Assembly (NCBI RefSeq): GCF_016863395.1
Contig: NZ_BOOU01000089.1
Coordinates: forward strand, 1-62,484
Length of the DNA: 62,484 nucleotides
From: Sphaerisporangium rufum
GTDB lineage: Bacteria > Actinomycetota > Actinomycetes > Streptosporangiales > Streptosporangiaceae
Direction: 5' to 3'
Positions 51,508 to 60,155 of the stretch are shown here, one piece after another (position 1 is the stretch's first letter; the number at the start of each line of letters is the position of its first letter). The notes under the pieces are model-generated. The model worked only from the letters and a program-made list of their open reading frames with translations. It ran no database searches and had not been told where the DNA came from. Position numbers and translations under genes: made by a program.

Positions 51508-51861
51508 TCAGCCCGGTAGGTGGGCCGCGTGCCGGTCGAGGAGGCTCTTGGGGGCGGTGAGACACCAGGCCTCGGTGAGCAGCTCGAACAGCTCGTCCGC
51601 CTCGATCTTCGGCAGGTGGACGATGACCCAGCCGAAGCGGCCCGCGGTGAACTGCGGCTCGAACACCTCCGGCCGCTCGGCCACCAGGGCGATCTGCTCG
51701 TCGATGGTGGCCTTCAGCCCCACGGTCTCGGTCTTCTCGTACAGGTAGCCGAAGCCCTTGCCCCGCACCTTCAGTCCCACCCACTCGCCACCGCTGTCCC
51801 GCTGCTCCACCTCGGGGAGCCGCTCCAGCATGGCCAGCAGTTCGTCAACGCTCACGCCCAT
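51508..51861 (-). CDS. MmcQ/YjbR-family protein
   Basis: Seen: 117 residues. VDELLAMLERLPEVEQRDSG, GWVIVHLPKIEADELFELLT and EAWCLTAPKSLLDRHAAHL match the MmcQ/YjbR fold, small cytoplasmic proteins with a CyaY-like double-wing shape often annotated as DNA-binding. The ligand and any DNA target are unknown. ATG at 51861, stop convergent with the DUF6879 gene 29 bases away. Confidence 0.85.
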   Translation of the reverse strand: MGVSVDELLAMLERLPEVEQRDSGGEWVGLKVRGKGFGYLYEKTETVGLKATIDEQIALVAERPEVFEPQFTAGRFGWVIVHLPKIEADELFELLTEAWCLTAPKSLLDRHAAHLPG

Positions 51862-51946
51862 GGCAGGTGTCTACCAGGACGCCCCGACATTTCCGGCGGG
51901 CGCCCCGATGGCCCCGGCGGGACCGGCCGGACGGCGGGCGGCGGGG

Positions 51947-52915
51947 TCAGCCGGAGCGGGGGGCGGCGCCGAGGCCGGACAGGACGCGGGAGAAGGCGGC
52001 GGCGTGCCGCAGCTCGTCCTGGCCGATCTCGGTCAGCAGGGCGGCGGCGGCCCGGTCGCCGGCGGCGGACGCCTTGCGGGCGTAGCCGGGGTAGGTCCTG
52101 GTGCCCTCGTCGGTCTCCCCGGTGATGGCGTCGCGCAGGTTGGCCCGGGTGTCTCCGACCAGGCCGGCCAGCCGCGCCTCCTCGGCGAAGTGCTCGGTCA
52201 GCTCCATTCGGGCCGCACGGTCGAACAGTTCGGCGACGTCGCGCCGGCCGGTGGCCCGAGCCCGGTCGGCCCACAGGGTGTACTTGGCCCAGGCGAACGA
52301 CTCGCCGCGCATCGCGGCCCGCAGGTCGCGCAGCGTCCGGGTCGAGGTCACCTTGGGCCGGCCCGCCGGGATCGCCACCGGCTCCACCTTCGGAAGGGTC
52401 GGGACGGTGGCCCCGGACCGGGGTTCGGTGACGGCGCGGAGGGCCTGGCGGAAGTGGTCGCGGTGCCGGGCCTCGTCCGCGCTGATCTCGGTGAACAGCC
52501 GGGAGGCCGCCCGGTCACCGGCCGCCTTCGCCCGGGCGGCGAATTCGGGGTACATCACGGTGGCCTCGTAGTCCTCGCCGGCGATGGCGGCCCGCAGGTT
52601 GGCGGCGTTGTCGCCGACCAGGCCGATCAGGCCGGCCTGCTCGGTCAGGTGCTCGCGGAACTCGGTCCGGGCGGTCCCCTCGAAGAGCCTGCGGGCCTCC
52701 GGCAGGTTCTCCCGCCCGGCCTGTGCCGCGTACGCCAGGTACTTGGCGTGCGCGAGGGCCTCGTCCTGCACGGCCTCGGTGATGTCCCGCCGGGTGGCCG
52801 GGTCGATCTCGGCCCGCGGCCGGGTCGCCGTCCCCGCGGCCGTCGCGGCGACGGCCGCGGCGAGGCCGAGCGCGGCGAACCCGGCCCGCCATCCGGTGAA
52901 CCTTCGGACGTCCAT
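51947..52915 (-). CDS. Exported protein with two tandem ferritin-like (rubrerythrin-type) domains
   Basis: Seen: 322 residues. An N-terminal hydrophobic segment (WRAGFAALGLAAAVAATAAG) can serve as signal or anchor. Two homologous four-helix domains follow. Domain 1 has DITEAVQDEALAHAKYLAYA, EFREHLTEQAGLIGLVGDNA and ISADEARHRDHFRQALRAV; domain 2 has LRDLRAAMRGESFAWAKYTL, MELTEHFAEEARLAGLVGDT and IGQDELRHAAAFSRVLSGL. Both keep E-x-x-H-type helix pairs as in rubrerythrins. No rubredoxin C-x-x-C is present. Family knowledge: such domains bind a di-iron site and handle peroxide or iron. An exported two-domain version is unusual. ATG at 52915 with GGGGGCGAG upstream. Confidence 0.8.
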   Translation of the reverse strand: MDVRRFTGWRAGFAALGLAAAVAATAAGTATRPRAEIDPATRRDITEAVQDEALAHAKYLAYAAQAGRENLPEARRLFEGTARTEFREHLTEQAGLIGLVGDNAANLRAAIAGEDYEATVMYPEFAARAKAAGDRAASRLFTEISADEARHRDHFRQALRAVTEPRSGATVPTLPKVEPVAIPAGRPKVTSTRTLRDLRAAMRGESFAWAKYTLWADRARATGRRDVAELFDRAARMELTEHFAEEARLAGLVGDTRANLRDAITGETDEGTRTYPGYARKASAAGDRAAAALLTEIGQDELRHAAAFSRVLSGLGAAPRSG

Positions 52916-53204
52916 CTCGCCCCCGATCAGCCGATCCCGGTGCGGCGCGTCGGCCCCTCTCGCCGGCCGGTTCGCGCACCCCCGGGTTCCTACCCGCCGG
53001 GCGGGGGGCGGACGGCCGTCCGCATCCCAAGATCCGGGCGATCCCCGGCCAAGGCTTCGGCCGGGCCGGCGACCGCGCTGCAGCCCTCGATCGGATGATT
53101 TCAAGTGATAAGTCGGCATAAAGCGGGCAAGGGCGTCCGGTGTCGCTTTCGCGCCGCGCGGGGATCCGCCGGCCGGCGGCCCGGATCATCAGTGAGGAGA
53201 CAAC

Positions 53205-54065
53205 ATGCAGACTCGCCGCATCGGCGACGTCGAGGTCGGCGCGATCGGCCTGGGCGGGATGCCCATGTCGATCGAGGGACGCCCGGACGAGCAGCGGTCG
53301 ATCGCGGCGATCCACGCCGCGCTGGACGCCGGCGTGACCCTGATCGACACGGCGGACGCCTACCACCTGCACGCCGACGACGTGGGCCACAACGAGTCGC
53401 TGATCGCCCGCGCGGTGGCGGGCTACGGCGGTGACACCTCCGACGTGCTGATCGCCACCAAGGGCGGGCACCTGCGCCCCGGCGACGGCTCGTGGACGCA
53501 GAACGGTGCCCCCGACTACCTCGAGCAGGCGTGCGACGCCTCGCTCAAGCGCCTCGGCGTGGAGGCGATCGGGCTCTACCAGTTCCACCGGCCCGACCCC
53601 GAAGTGCCCTACGCCGACTCGATCGGCGCCCTGCGCGACCTGCTGGACGCGGGAAAGATCCGCTTCGCGGGCATCTCCAACGCCGACCCCGGCCAGATCC
53701 GGCAGGCGAACGAGATCCTCGGCGGCCGGCTGGTCAGCGTGCAGAACCAGTATTCGCCGGCCTTCCGGTCCAGCGAGCCCGAGCTGGAGCTGTGCGCCGA
53801 GATGGGCATCGCCTTCCTGCCGTGGAGCCCGCTCGGCGGCATCAGCCGTGCCGGTGAGCTGGGCTCGCGCTTCGCGGTGTTCGAGGAGGTCGCCAAGGCC
53901 CGCGGGGTGAGCCCGCAGCAGGTCTGCCTGGCCTGGATGCTGGCCAAGGCCCCGGTCGTCATCCCGATCCCGGGTTCGTCCCGCCCCGAGACGGCCCGCG
54001 ACTCGGCGGCGGCCGCCGAGCTGGAGCTGTCCGCCGACGAGCTCGCCCGGCTGGACGCCGCCTGA
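53205..54065 (+). CDS. Aldo/keto reductase
   Basis: Known role: NADPH-dependent reduction of carbonyl groups. Seen: 286 residues, a TIM barrel with the catalytic tetrad D48 and Y53 in LIDTADAYH, K86 in LIATKGGH and H128 in LYQFHRPD. Other family blocks are LGLGGMPMS-type start residues, AGISNADPGQIRQANEIL, LVSVQNQYSPAFR and VVIPIPGSSRPETARDSAAA for the nucleotide phosphate. ATG at 53205, 12 bases after GAGGAGAC. The substrate is unknown. No regulator lies beside it; the previous gene is divergent. Confidence 0.93.
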   Translation: MQTRRIGDVEVGAIGLGGMPMSIEGRPDEQRSIAAIHAALDAGVTLIDTADAYHLHADDVGHNESLIARAVAGYGGDTSDVLIATKGGHLRPGDGSWTQNGAPDYLEQACDASLKRLGVEAIGLYQFHRPDPEVPYADSIGALRDLLDAGKIRFAGISNADPGQIRQANEILGGRLVSVQNQYSPAFRSSEPELELCAEMGIAFLPWSPLGGISRAGELGSRFAVFEEVAKARGVSPQQVCLAWMLAKAPVVIPIPGSSRPETARDSAAAAELELSADELARLDAA

Positions 54066-54246
54066 CCGTTCCCGCACGACCCCGTACGACGACCCCGCAC
54101 GACCAGACCGCGCCCGGAACCGGCCCGCCCGGTCCCGGGCGCGTCGCCGCCCGCCGGGTGGCCCCGGGAAGGCCGCCCGGGCCGGGAACTCCGGACGGCG
54201 GGACCGGCGTTGGCAGCGGTGACGGTTCCCCCTGGAGGAGTGATCG

Positions 54247-55017
54247 ATGTTCCGCAAGCTGATGGCCGCGTTCGGTGCCGGCGTCGAGGTCGACACGGTG
54301 CTGCGTGATCGGCAGGTCACCCCGGGCAGCACCCTGCATGGCGAGGTGCGCTTCCGCGGCGGTTCGGCCGCGCACCGGGTGGACGAGATCACCATCGACC
54401 TCACCGCCGTGGTCGAGGTCGAGTCGGGCGACAGCGAGCACCACCGCACGTTCGGCTTCCAGCGGTCCCGGGTGTCCGGGCCGTTCGAGCTGCCGGCGGG
54501 GGAGGCGCGGTCGCTGCCGTTCGCCGTCGCGGTGCCGTGGGAGACACCGGTCAGCGCCGTCGCCGGTCACCCGCTGCCCGGCATGCGGCTCGGCGTCGCC
54601 ACCGAGCTGTCGCTGGCCGGCGCGCTGGACAAGAGCGACCTGGACCCGCTGTTCGTCGCGCCGCTGCCCGAGCAGGATCACCTGCTGGCCGCGCTGGACC
54701 GGATGGGGTTCCGCTTCAAGCGGGCCGACCTGGAGGCCGGCCGGCTGCAGGGGGCCACGCTGCCGTTCTTCCAGGAGATCGAGTACCACGCCGGCCCGGA
54801 GTGGCGGCGCCACTTCAACGAGCTGGAGTTGACATTCGTCGCCGGCCCGCACTCGATGGACGTGATCCTGGAGGCCGACAAGCGGGGTGGCTTCCTCACC
54901 GCGGGCCGGGACGTCTACAACCGCTTCCGCGTCCCCTACGGCGGCCACCCGGGCGCCGCCGAGCAGGCGCTGCGCGACGGGCTGGCCGCCATGGCCCGGC
55001 ACCGCGGCTGGTTCTGA
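54247..55017 (+). CDS. Sporulation-control protein Spo0M-like (arrestin fold)
   Basis: Seen: 256 residues. MFRKLMAAFGAGVEVDTVLR, PGSTLHGEVRFRGGSAAHRV and VEVESGDSEHHRTFGFQRSR form the Spo0M N-terminal sheet, then LPFAVAVPWETPVSAV and GVATELSLAGALDKSDLDPL. DVILEADKRGGFLTAGRDVY belongs to the C-terminal half. The length matches Spo0M. Family knowledge: in Bacillus it controls entry into sporulation; actinomycete members are widespread with unclear roles. The ATG follows GGAGGAGTG. A strong terminator stands behind it. Confidence 0.88.
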   Translation: MFRKLMAAFGAGVEVDTVLRDRQVTPGSTLHGEVRFRGGSAAHRVDEITIDLTAVVEVESGDSEHHRTFGFQRSRVSGPFELPAGEARSLPFAVAVPWETPVSAVAGHPLPGMRLGVATELSLAGALDKSDLDPLFVAPLPEQDHLLAALDRMGFRFKRADLEAGRLQGATLPFFQEIEYHAGPEWRRHFNELELTFVAGPHSMDVILEADKRGGFLTAGRDVYNRFRVPYGGHPGAAEQALRDGLAAMARHRGWF

Positions 55018-55041
55018 CCGTCCCGGGGAAAGCGCGCCCCG

Positions 55042-55070
55042 CGGGCCGCCCGAGATGATCGGGCGGCCCG
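55042..55070. terminator. Perfect 12-bp stem terminator between convergent genes
   Basis: CGGGCCGCCCGA pairs exactly with TCGGGCGGCCCG around GATGA. It is placed 24 bases after the Spo0M stop and 12 bases before the stop of the convergent protease gene. Confidence 0.8.
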
Positions 55071-55082
55071 CCGGGGCGGCCG

Positions 55083-56888
55083 TCAGATCGGGTTGAGGAA
55101 CCAGATCTCGTTGTTGGCGAGGACCTGTGCCGGGTCGGTGTTCCCGGTGATGGTCTGCTGGTCCAGGGTGGCGCCGCCGCCGGGCGGGGCGTGCAGCACC
55201 TTGCCGCTGTACCGGTTGACCAGGTAGAACGTGCCGTCGGCGAGACGGCGCAGCGTCCATTCCTGGCTGGTGGCGGTGGCGCAGTTCGCCTGCCGGATCT
55301 GGATGCCGGCGGACGTGCTCGCCGACACCAGGTCCAGGCACTTGGCGCTGTTGATGTTCACCAGCTTCCAGTACGACCCGCTGGACTGCAGCCGCCACTG
55401 CTGGCTGGTGGCCGTGGACGGCCCGTTGTGCACGACCAGCGCCCCGGAGGCGGTCGAGGCGCCGGCGGGTTCGGCGTTGTCGTGGCTGCCGTACCCCTGC
55501 AGGTAGTAGACGCTGTTGTTCACCGGCGTGATGCCGCTGACCTGGGTGAAGGTCCACTGCTGGTCGGCGGCGCCGGTGTAGGTCTGCTGGGTGACCGCGG
55601 CCGGCCAGGTCCCGGAGGCGGTCAGCGCCAGCCCGGACAGCCAGTCGAAGATGGCGAAGGTGTTCGTGCCGACCGGCAGGTAGGAGAAGCGCATGCCGTC
55701 CTGGCCGTTGCAGTTGTACTGCAGCATCGGCGTGCCGGGCGTGGTGCCGCTGTAGGCGCTGTCGGCGCACAGCCGGCTGCCGACGTTGATGAACTGCAGC
55801 CCGGTCTCGTAGCCCATCAGCCATTTCTGGCTCGCGGCGCCGCTCGGGGCGCGCTGGCTCAGCTCGGCGAGCGCGCCGTTGTTCACCGGTTCGAGCGCGC
55901 CGCCGGTGGAGGCGTTGGTGATGGTGTAGGTATTGCCCACCTTGGGGTGCGGGTCGCTGTCGGCGGTGCCGCCGGCGATGAGGTAGGCGCTGTCGGCGGT
56001 GTTCCAGTGGGTCGCCAGGTAGCTGCCCGCGGGCGGGGCGGCGTGGAAGTAGTCGTCACGGTTGCAGTCGGGCAGCCGGCGGTCGTTCCACTGCAGGCAG
56101 CTCCATGTCGGGGTGCCGCCGTAGCACATCAGGTCCCACTGATCGAGGCAGTGCCAGCTGCTGTCGCTGTGCGGGGCGCTGTACTGCACCGCGCCGAAGC
56201 TGTGCCCGAGCTCGTGGGAGACGGCGTTGGCGCCGAAGCAGTTGGGCGCGGCGTCCACCCGGGAGTAGGCGAGCCCGTTGTTGAGGTTGCCCGACCCGGT
56301 GGAGTCGTCGTACTTGATGTCGGAGATGCCGCATACCGAGGTGGCCTCGGTGAGCATGAGGTAGTGCCGGTCGCTGCTGTTGTAGCCGAGGGAGGCCAGC
56401 GCCGCCTTGCTGGTGTCGAAGGTGGCCAGCGCCCCGGCCGGGACGACCACGTTGCGCACGACGGCCGCGCAGCCGCCGCTGACCGCCGTGGTGACGTAGC
56501 GGATGTGCCGGCTGCGCCCGGCGGTGGCCGCGGCGTCGTTGAACTGGTCGTCGGCGTCGGCCAGCCAGGACCGGAACATGGGCAGGAACTGGGTGTAGCG
56601 GTCCGGCATGGACGCCTCGCGCACGTACAGCGCCTCGACGCGCTTGCCGCTGGTGCCGTCGCCGTCACAGGCCACCCGCTGCGGGGAGACCTCGGTCCTG
56701 GCGGACCGGCTCGCCGCCGCCGGTGCCGGGCCGGCGCGCTCGCCGAGCCGGGCGCCGGGGAAGGAGTCCGACACGACGCGGTCCGGGCCGTCGTCCGGTG
56801 GGACGGCGGCCGCCGCGGGGGAGGCGACCAGGCCGGCCGCGAGGAGGAACCACGCGGCGACCAGGGACAGGTTTCGCCTGAGCTGCAT
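55083..56888 (-). CDS. Secreted zinc metalloprotease with two ricin-B lectin domains
   Basis: Seen: 601 residues. Signal peptide LSLVAAWFLLAAGLVASPAA. The protease domain has VEALYVREASMPDRYTQF, IRYVTTAVSGGCAAVVRNVV, NNGLAYSRVDAAPNCFGANA and the zinc site VSHELGHSFGAVQ, an H-E-x-x-H-x-x-G motif. After LSQRAPSGAASQKWLMGYE come two RICIN-type beta-trefoil domains with Q-x-W repeats (ASQKWLMG, DQQWTFTQV, SQQWRLQSS, SQEWTLRRL). Lectin domains should anchor the enzyme to a carbohydrate, perhaps cell wall or plant glycans. ATG at 56888. The Cys-rich protease core suggests disulfides. It converges on the Spo0M gene. Confidence 0.88.
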   Translation of the reverse strand: MQLRRNLSLVAAWFLLAAGLVASPAAAAVPPDDGPDRVVSDSFPGARLGERAGPAPAAASRSARTEVSPQRVACDGDGTSGKRVEALYVREASMPDRYTQFLPMFRSWLADADDQFNDAAATAGRSRHIRYVTTAVSGGCAAVVRNVVVPAGALATFDTSKAALASLGYNSSDRHYLMLTEATSVCGISDIKYDDSTGSGNLNNGLAYSRVDAAPNCFGANAVSHELGHSFGAVQYSAPHSDSSWHCLDQWDLMCYGGTPTWSCLQWNDRRLPDCNRDDYFHAAPPAGSYLATHWNTADSAYLIAGGTADSDPHPKVGNTYTITNASTGGALEPVNNGALAELSQRAPSGAASQKWLMGYETGLQFINVGSRLCADSAYSGTTPGTPMLQYNCNGQDGMRFSYLPVGTNTFAIFDWLSGLALTASGTWPAAVTQQTYTGAADQQWTFTQVSGITPVNNSVYYLQGYGSHDNAEPAGASTASGALVVHNGPSTATSQQWRLQSSGSYWKLVNINSAKCLDLVSASTSAGIQIRQANCATATSQEWTLRRLADGTFYLVNRYSGKVLHAPPGGGATLDQQTITGNTDPAQVLANNEIWFLNPI

Positions 56889-57415
56889 TTCCGATGAACT
56901 CCGATCGGTGCGGCCACGCCCTCGATGGGGCGATTCATCAGCAATGATCACCTCCAAACCCGGTAAATCTGATGAATTGTGCTAATTGTCACAGAGGATT
57001 GACGGTGGGCTTTTTGTCGGCGTAGGAGGAAGGGCGCCGCGATCGAGCGAGAATACGGAGATGATCAATCTGATTGAAGGGTCACCCGAAAATCGACCGA
57101 AACCAAATTGCGGACATATTGCCCGTGGTGCACCGGCCGGCCCGCCATTCGGCCGGGCCGGCCCGCCAGGAGGCGACCGCCCGTCCGGCCGCCGGTCAGA
57201 GCCGCCCGCCCGGTCATCCTGGCCCCATATCTGCAGGTGGGCCCGGATCTTCGCCGGTCCGCAGCGGCGACCACGGCCGCCGGCGGGCCGTGCGGAAGAA
57301 GGCGGCGGCCGGCGGATTAGCCGGCCCGGCGGCCGGGGATCATCGGTTCGGAAATCCCGGCCCGCCGCCACCGTGGCACGCGGGTGATCGGGGCCGGACC
57401 TGCTCGGGGGCTGTT
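56889..57415. other. 527-base divergent intergenic region
   Basis: No gene is convincing here. The part from about 56940 to 57125 is AT-rich (for example GATGAATTGTGCTAATTGTC near 56971) and probably holds the promoters of both exported-protein genes. The rest is GC-rich spacer. Confidence 0.5.
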
Positions 57416-57832
57416 TTGCGGAGAATCGTCACCGGCGCGGCGCTGGCCGCCGCCATGACCTGTTGGATGATGTCCGGAATGGGGCCGGCGAACGCCGGCC
57501 CGGACCCCGATGCCGGAAATTCCGGTGAACGCGGAGTTTCCAAGGGATATTTCTGTCTTTACGAGCACGATAATTTCAAAGGCGGGCACTGGTGCATCGG
57601 CGCCGGCCGGGACCGGGGCGTGGACCTGCGCGACGAGTCGTGGGCCGGAACCCGCCGCCCGGTGGACAACGGCGCCAGCTCGATGCGGAACACCACCGGC
57701 TGCCACGTCTTCCTGTTCGATGGCCCGCGCAAGACCCGCCTCATCTACCACGCCAGGCCGCACTCGGTGGACGCCGACCTCACCGGCAACGGCGCCGACA
57801 ACCGGGCCAGCTCGCTGCTCATGCTCTGCTGA
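57416..57832 (+). CDS. Peptidase inhibitor family I36-like secreted protein (crystallin fold)
   Basis: Seen: 138 residues. Signal peptide RRIVTGAALAAAMTCWMMSG, then cleavage near PANAG. The mature part has GYFCLYEHDNFKGGHWCIGA (Y-x-x-x-x-F-x-G crystallin-type Greek key), SSMRNTTGCHVFLFDGPRKT and ADNRASSLLMLC. Cysteines in both halves probably pair. Family knowledge: I36 members such as SMPI inhibit metalloproteases. A secreted metalloprotease gene lies divergently next door, so a pair is possible. TTG at 57416 has GGGGG upstream; an internal ATG at 57455 is the alternative. It ends in a region of tandem repeats. Confidence 0.75.
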   Translation: MRRIVTGAALAAAMTCWMMSGMGPANAGPDPDAGNSGERGVSKGYFCLYEHDNFKGGHWCIGAGRDRGVDLRDESWAGTRRPVDNGASSMRNTTGCHVFLFDGPRKTRLIYHARPHSVDADLTGNGADNRASSLLMLC

Positions 57833-57883
57833 TCCGGCCCGGCGCCGCCACCCGGACCGAGTCGCTTGGCGGGCCCGCACCGC

Positions 57884-57994
57884 ACCGCAGTCCGGCCGCC
57901 TCGTACCGCAGTCCGGCCGCCTCGTACCGCAGTCCGGCCGCCTCGTACCGCAGTTCGGCCGTACCGCAGTTCGGCCGTACCGCAGTTCGGCCGC
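57884..57994. repeat. Tandem repeat array of 21-bp and 16-bp units
   Basis: Three exact 21-bp units beginning ACCGCAGTCCGGCCGCC (57884-57904, 57905-57925, 57926-57946) are followed by three 16-bp units ACCGCAGTTCGGCCGT (57947-57962, 57963-57978, 57979-57994, the last ending in C). It lies between the convergent I36 and methylase genes and is not CRISPR-like, since there are no spacers. Confidence 0.9.
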
Positions 57995-58062
57995 ACCGCC
58001 GGCCGGGGCCGCCGTACCCGGGCCGCGGTCAGGCCGGCGGCGAGGTCAGGCCTGCGGACCGG

Positions 58063-59913
58063 TCAGGCCTGCGGCGGGGTCAGCGAGCCGTCGGCGAGGC
58101 CGAGGGCGAGCGACGCGGCCGTGGCCCGGCCGGCCGCGTGCGCCTCGCGCAGCGCGGCCTCGAAGGCGAACAGCGCGGCGAAGGCCCGGCCGTACCGGCG
58201 TTGCTCGTCCAGCGGCAGCCGCGGCACCTGCGCGCGGCGCGCGTCGAACCGGGTCACCCCCGACTGGGTGCCGCCCGCCGCGGCCGGCAGGCCCCGGACG
58301 AAGCCGGCCAGGAAGTACGGGTCCAGCCGCTCGGGGTCGGCGCGCAGCAGGGTCAGCCGCGGGCCCAGCAACGTCCCGGCCTCCCGTGCCACGACGGCCG
58401 CCATCTCCCGGTCGCGGCCGGCCACCACCACGTCGCCCGGCTGGATCTCGATCCGGCCGGCCGGGCCGGTCCGCGCGGCCGGCGGCGCGCCCGCCAGCAC
58501 CTCGGGCCCGGTGAGCACCGGCTCGCCGGTGCCGTCGATCTCATACCGGCCCGAGTGCAGCACCAGCAGCGCGCCGGTGCGTTCCAGCTCCGACAGCGGC
58601 ACCACCGGCAGTTCGTGGGACGCGCCGGCCCGCACGTCCGGGAGCAGCGCGGGCAGCCGGTCGAGGTGACCGGCGAACTGCGCGCGGGCGGCGGGATAGG
58701 TGGACCCCGGCACCCCGCCCGGCGCGCCCACGTAGCGGGCCGGGGTGAGGTCGACGTCCTCGTCGATCAGGTCGATGATCGGCACGGTCCGAGCCTCGCC
58801 CGGGTGGTCGAGCGGCCGGTCGGGATCGGCCCGGAACGCCCGCCACCGCTCGCCGGCCGCGGCGAACCCGGCCGGCTCCGCCTCGGCCATCAGCACGCAC
58901 GACGCCGGACGGCCCTCGCCGGTGGGCCGGCGCAGCACCCACAGGTGCACCGGCAGCCCGGTGCCGGACGCCGCCTTCGGCGGCAGCCCGATCACCGCCT
59001 GGACGGCGCCGCGGCGCAGCAGGTTGCCGCGGATGCGCCGCCCGGACCGGCGGCTCGCCGCGATGGCCGGCATCAGCAGCACCGCGACGCCGCCCGGCCG
59101 CAGGTGGGTGAGCGCGTGCTGCACCCAGGCCAGCTCCGGCTCCGACTTCGGCGGCAGCCCGTACTCCCAGCGGGGCTCGCCCGCCAGCTCCTCGTAACCC
59201 CAGTTGCGGTCGTTGAACGGCGGGTGGCAGACTACCGCGTCCACCGCCAGCCCCGGCCAGGCGTCCTGCCGCAGCGAGTCACCGGCCCGCACCTCGGCGT
59301 CCAGGCCGGCCAGGGCCAGCCGGGCCCGGGCCAGCCGGGCCAGCGCGCCGTCCACCTCCTGCCCGTAGGCGCGGTCCACCCCGGCCATGGCGGCGGGTAG
59401 CGTGCCGATGCCGCAGGCCGGGTCCAGGACGCTGCGCACGTCCGGGCCGGCCAGCTCCGCCATGAACGCGGCGACCTCCGGCGGGGTCCGGGCCAGCCGG
59501 CGGGAGTTGACGTCGGCGTACCGGTCCAGCAGGAACCGCACGGCCGTGTCGGCGCTCCGCTCGGCGGCGTACCCGCGCAGCAGCCGCACGGCCGGTCGCG
59601 GCACCAACGCCGGCCGGGCCCGCCCGCGCAGCAGCTCGGCCGCCTCGGCCACCACCTCGCCGAGCATGATGTCGTCGGCGGCCGTCCTGATCTGCTGCCA
59701 CACCCGCTCCTCGACCGGCAGCGCCGCCACCTTGCCCTGGCCGAGCAGCCAGCTCTCCACCGCGGCCAGCGAGAAGGTCGGGCTGGTCGCCGTGCCGCCC
59801 ACCGGCAGCGGGAAGTCCTCGTAGCGCCGCCGCCAGTTGCTCACCGCCGCCCGGCCGACCCCGGCCATCCGCGCGATATCGGCCGAGGTGACCGTCCCCT
59901 CGTCCCCGCCCAT
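58063..59913 (-). CDS. HTH-N6-adenine DNA methylase-like protein with altered catalytic motif
   Basis: Seen: 616 residues. An N-terminal HTH (VTSADIARMAGVGRAAVSNW then RRRYEDFPLPVGG) precedes the N-6 adenine methylase domain with motif I VRSVLDPACGIGTLPAAMA. Motif IV reads DAVVCHPPFNDRNWGYEELA, so the usual N/D-P-P-F/Y is H-P-P-F. Downstream are LAWVQHALTHLRPGGVAVLL and a target-recognition-like C-terminus with LPVVPLSELERTGALLVLHS, GDVVVAGRDREMAAVVARE and PRLPLDEQRRYGRAFA. No restriction partner lies nearby. ATG at 59913 follows GGGAGG; ATG 59934 is possible. Such HTH-methylase proteins are frequent in actinomycetes and may be regulators rather than active modification enzymes. Confidence 0.82.
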   Translation of the reverse strand: MGGDEGTVTSADIARMAGVGRAAVSNWRRRYEDFPLPVGGTATSPTFSLAAVESWLLGQGKVAALPVEERVWQQIRTAADDIMLGEVVAEAAELLRGRARPALVPRPAVRLLRGYAAERSADTAVRFLLDRYADVNSRRLARTPPEVAAFMAELAGPDVRSVLDPACGIGTLPAAMAGVDRAYGQEVDGALARLARARLALAGLDAEVRAGDSLRQDAWPGLAVDAVVCHPPFNDRNWGYEELAGEPRWEYGLPPKSEPELAWVQHALTHLRPGGVAVLLMPAIAASRRSGRRIRGNLLRRGAVQAVIGLPPKAASGTGLPVHLWVLRRPTGEGRPASCVLMAEAEPAGFAAAGERWRAFRADPDRPLDHPGEARTVPIIDLIDEDVDLTPARYVGAPGGVPGSTYPAARAQFAGHLDRLPALLPDVRAGASHELPVVPLSELERTGALLVLHSGRYEIDGTGEPVLTGPEVLAGAPPAARTGPAGRIEIQPGDVVVAGRDREMAAVVAREAGTLLGPRLTLLRADPERLDPYFLAGFVRGLPAAAGGTQSGVTRFDARRAQVPRLPLDEQRRYGRAFAALFAFEAALREAHAAGRATAASLALGLADGSLTPPQA

Positions 59914-60155
59914 CGCGGCCTCCCGTGTTCCCATGGCCGCGCGGTCTCCCGCCGGCCACGCCCGAGTCGAGGCAAACACTAGTGGACGCCCGCTCCAAGA
60001 AGCCGCACATGACGAACAGCCGTGTACCGGGTACACGAACGGTCTCCCATCCACCCGGCGGGCCGCCGGCCGGCTTGGTCGCCGGCACGTCGTCCAGATC
60101 GGGCCCGGGAACGTCGTTGAATGGGGAAATCCGGCGATGCCGGTCACCGGGATGA

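Noticed and set aside
57884-57994. CRISPR-like array
   Set aside because: The 21-bp and 16-bp units are adjacent with no spacers, and no cas gene is in the window.
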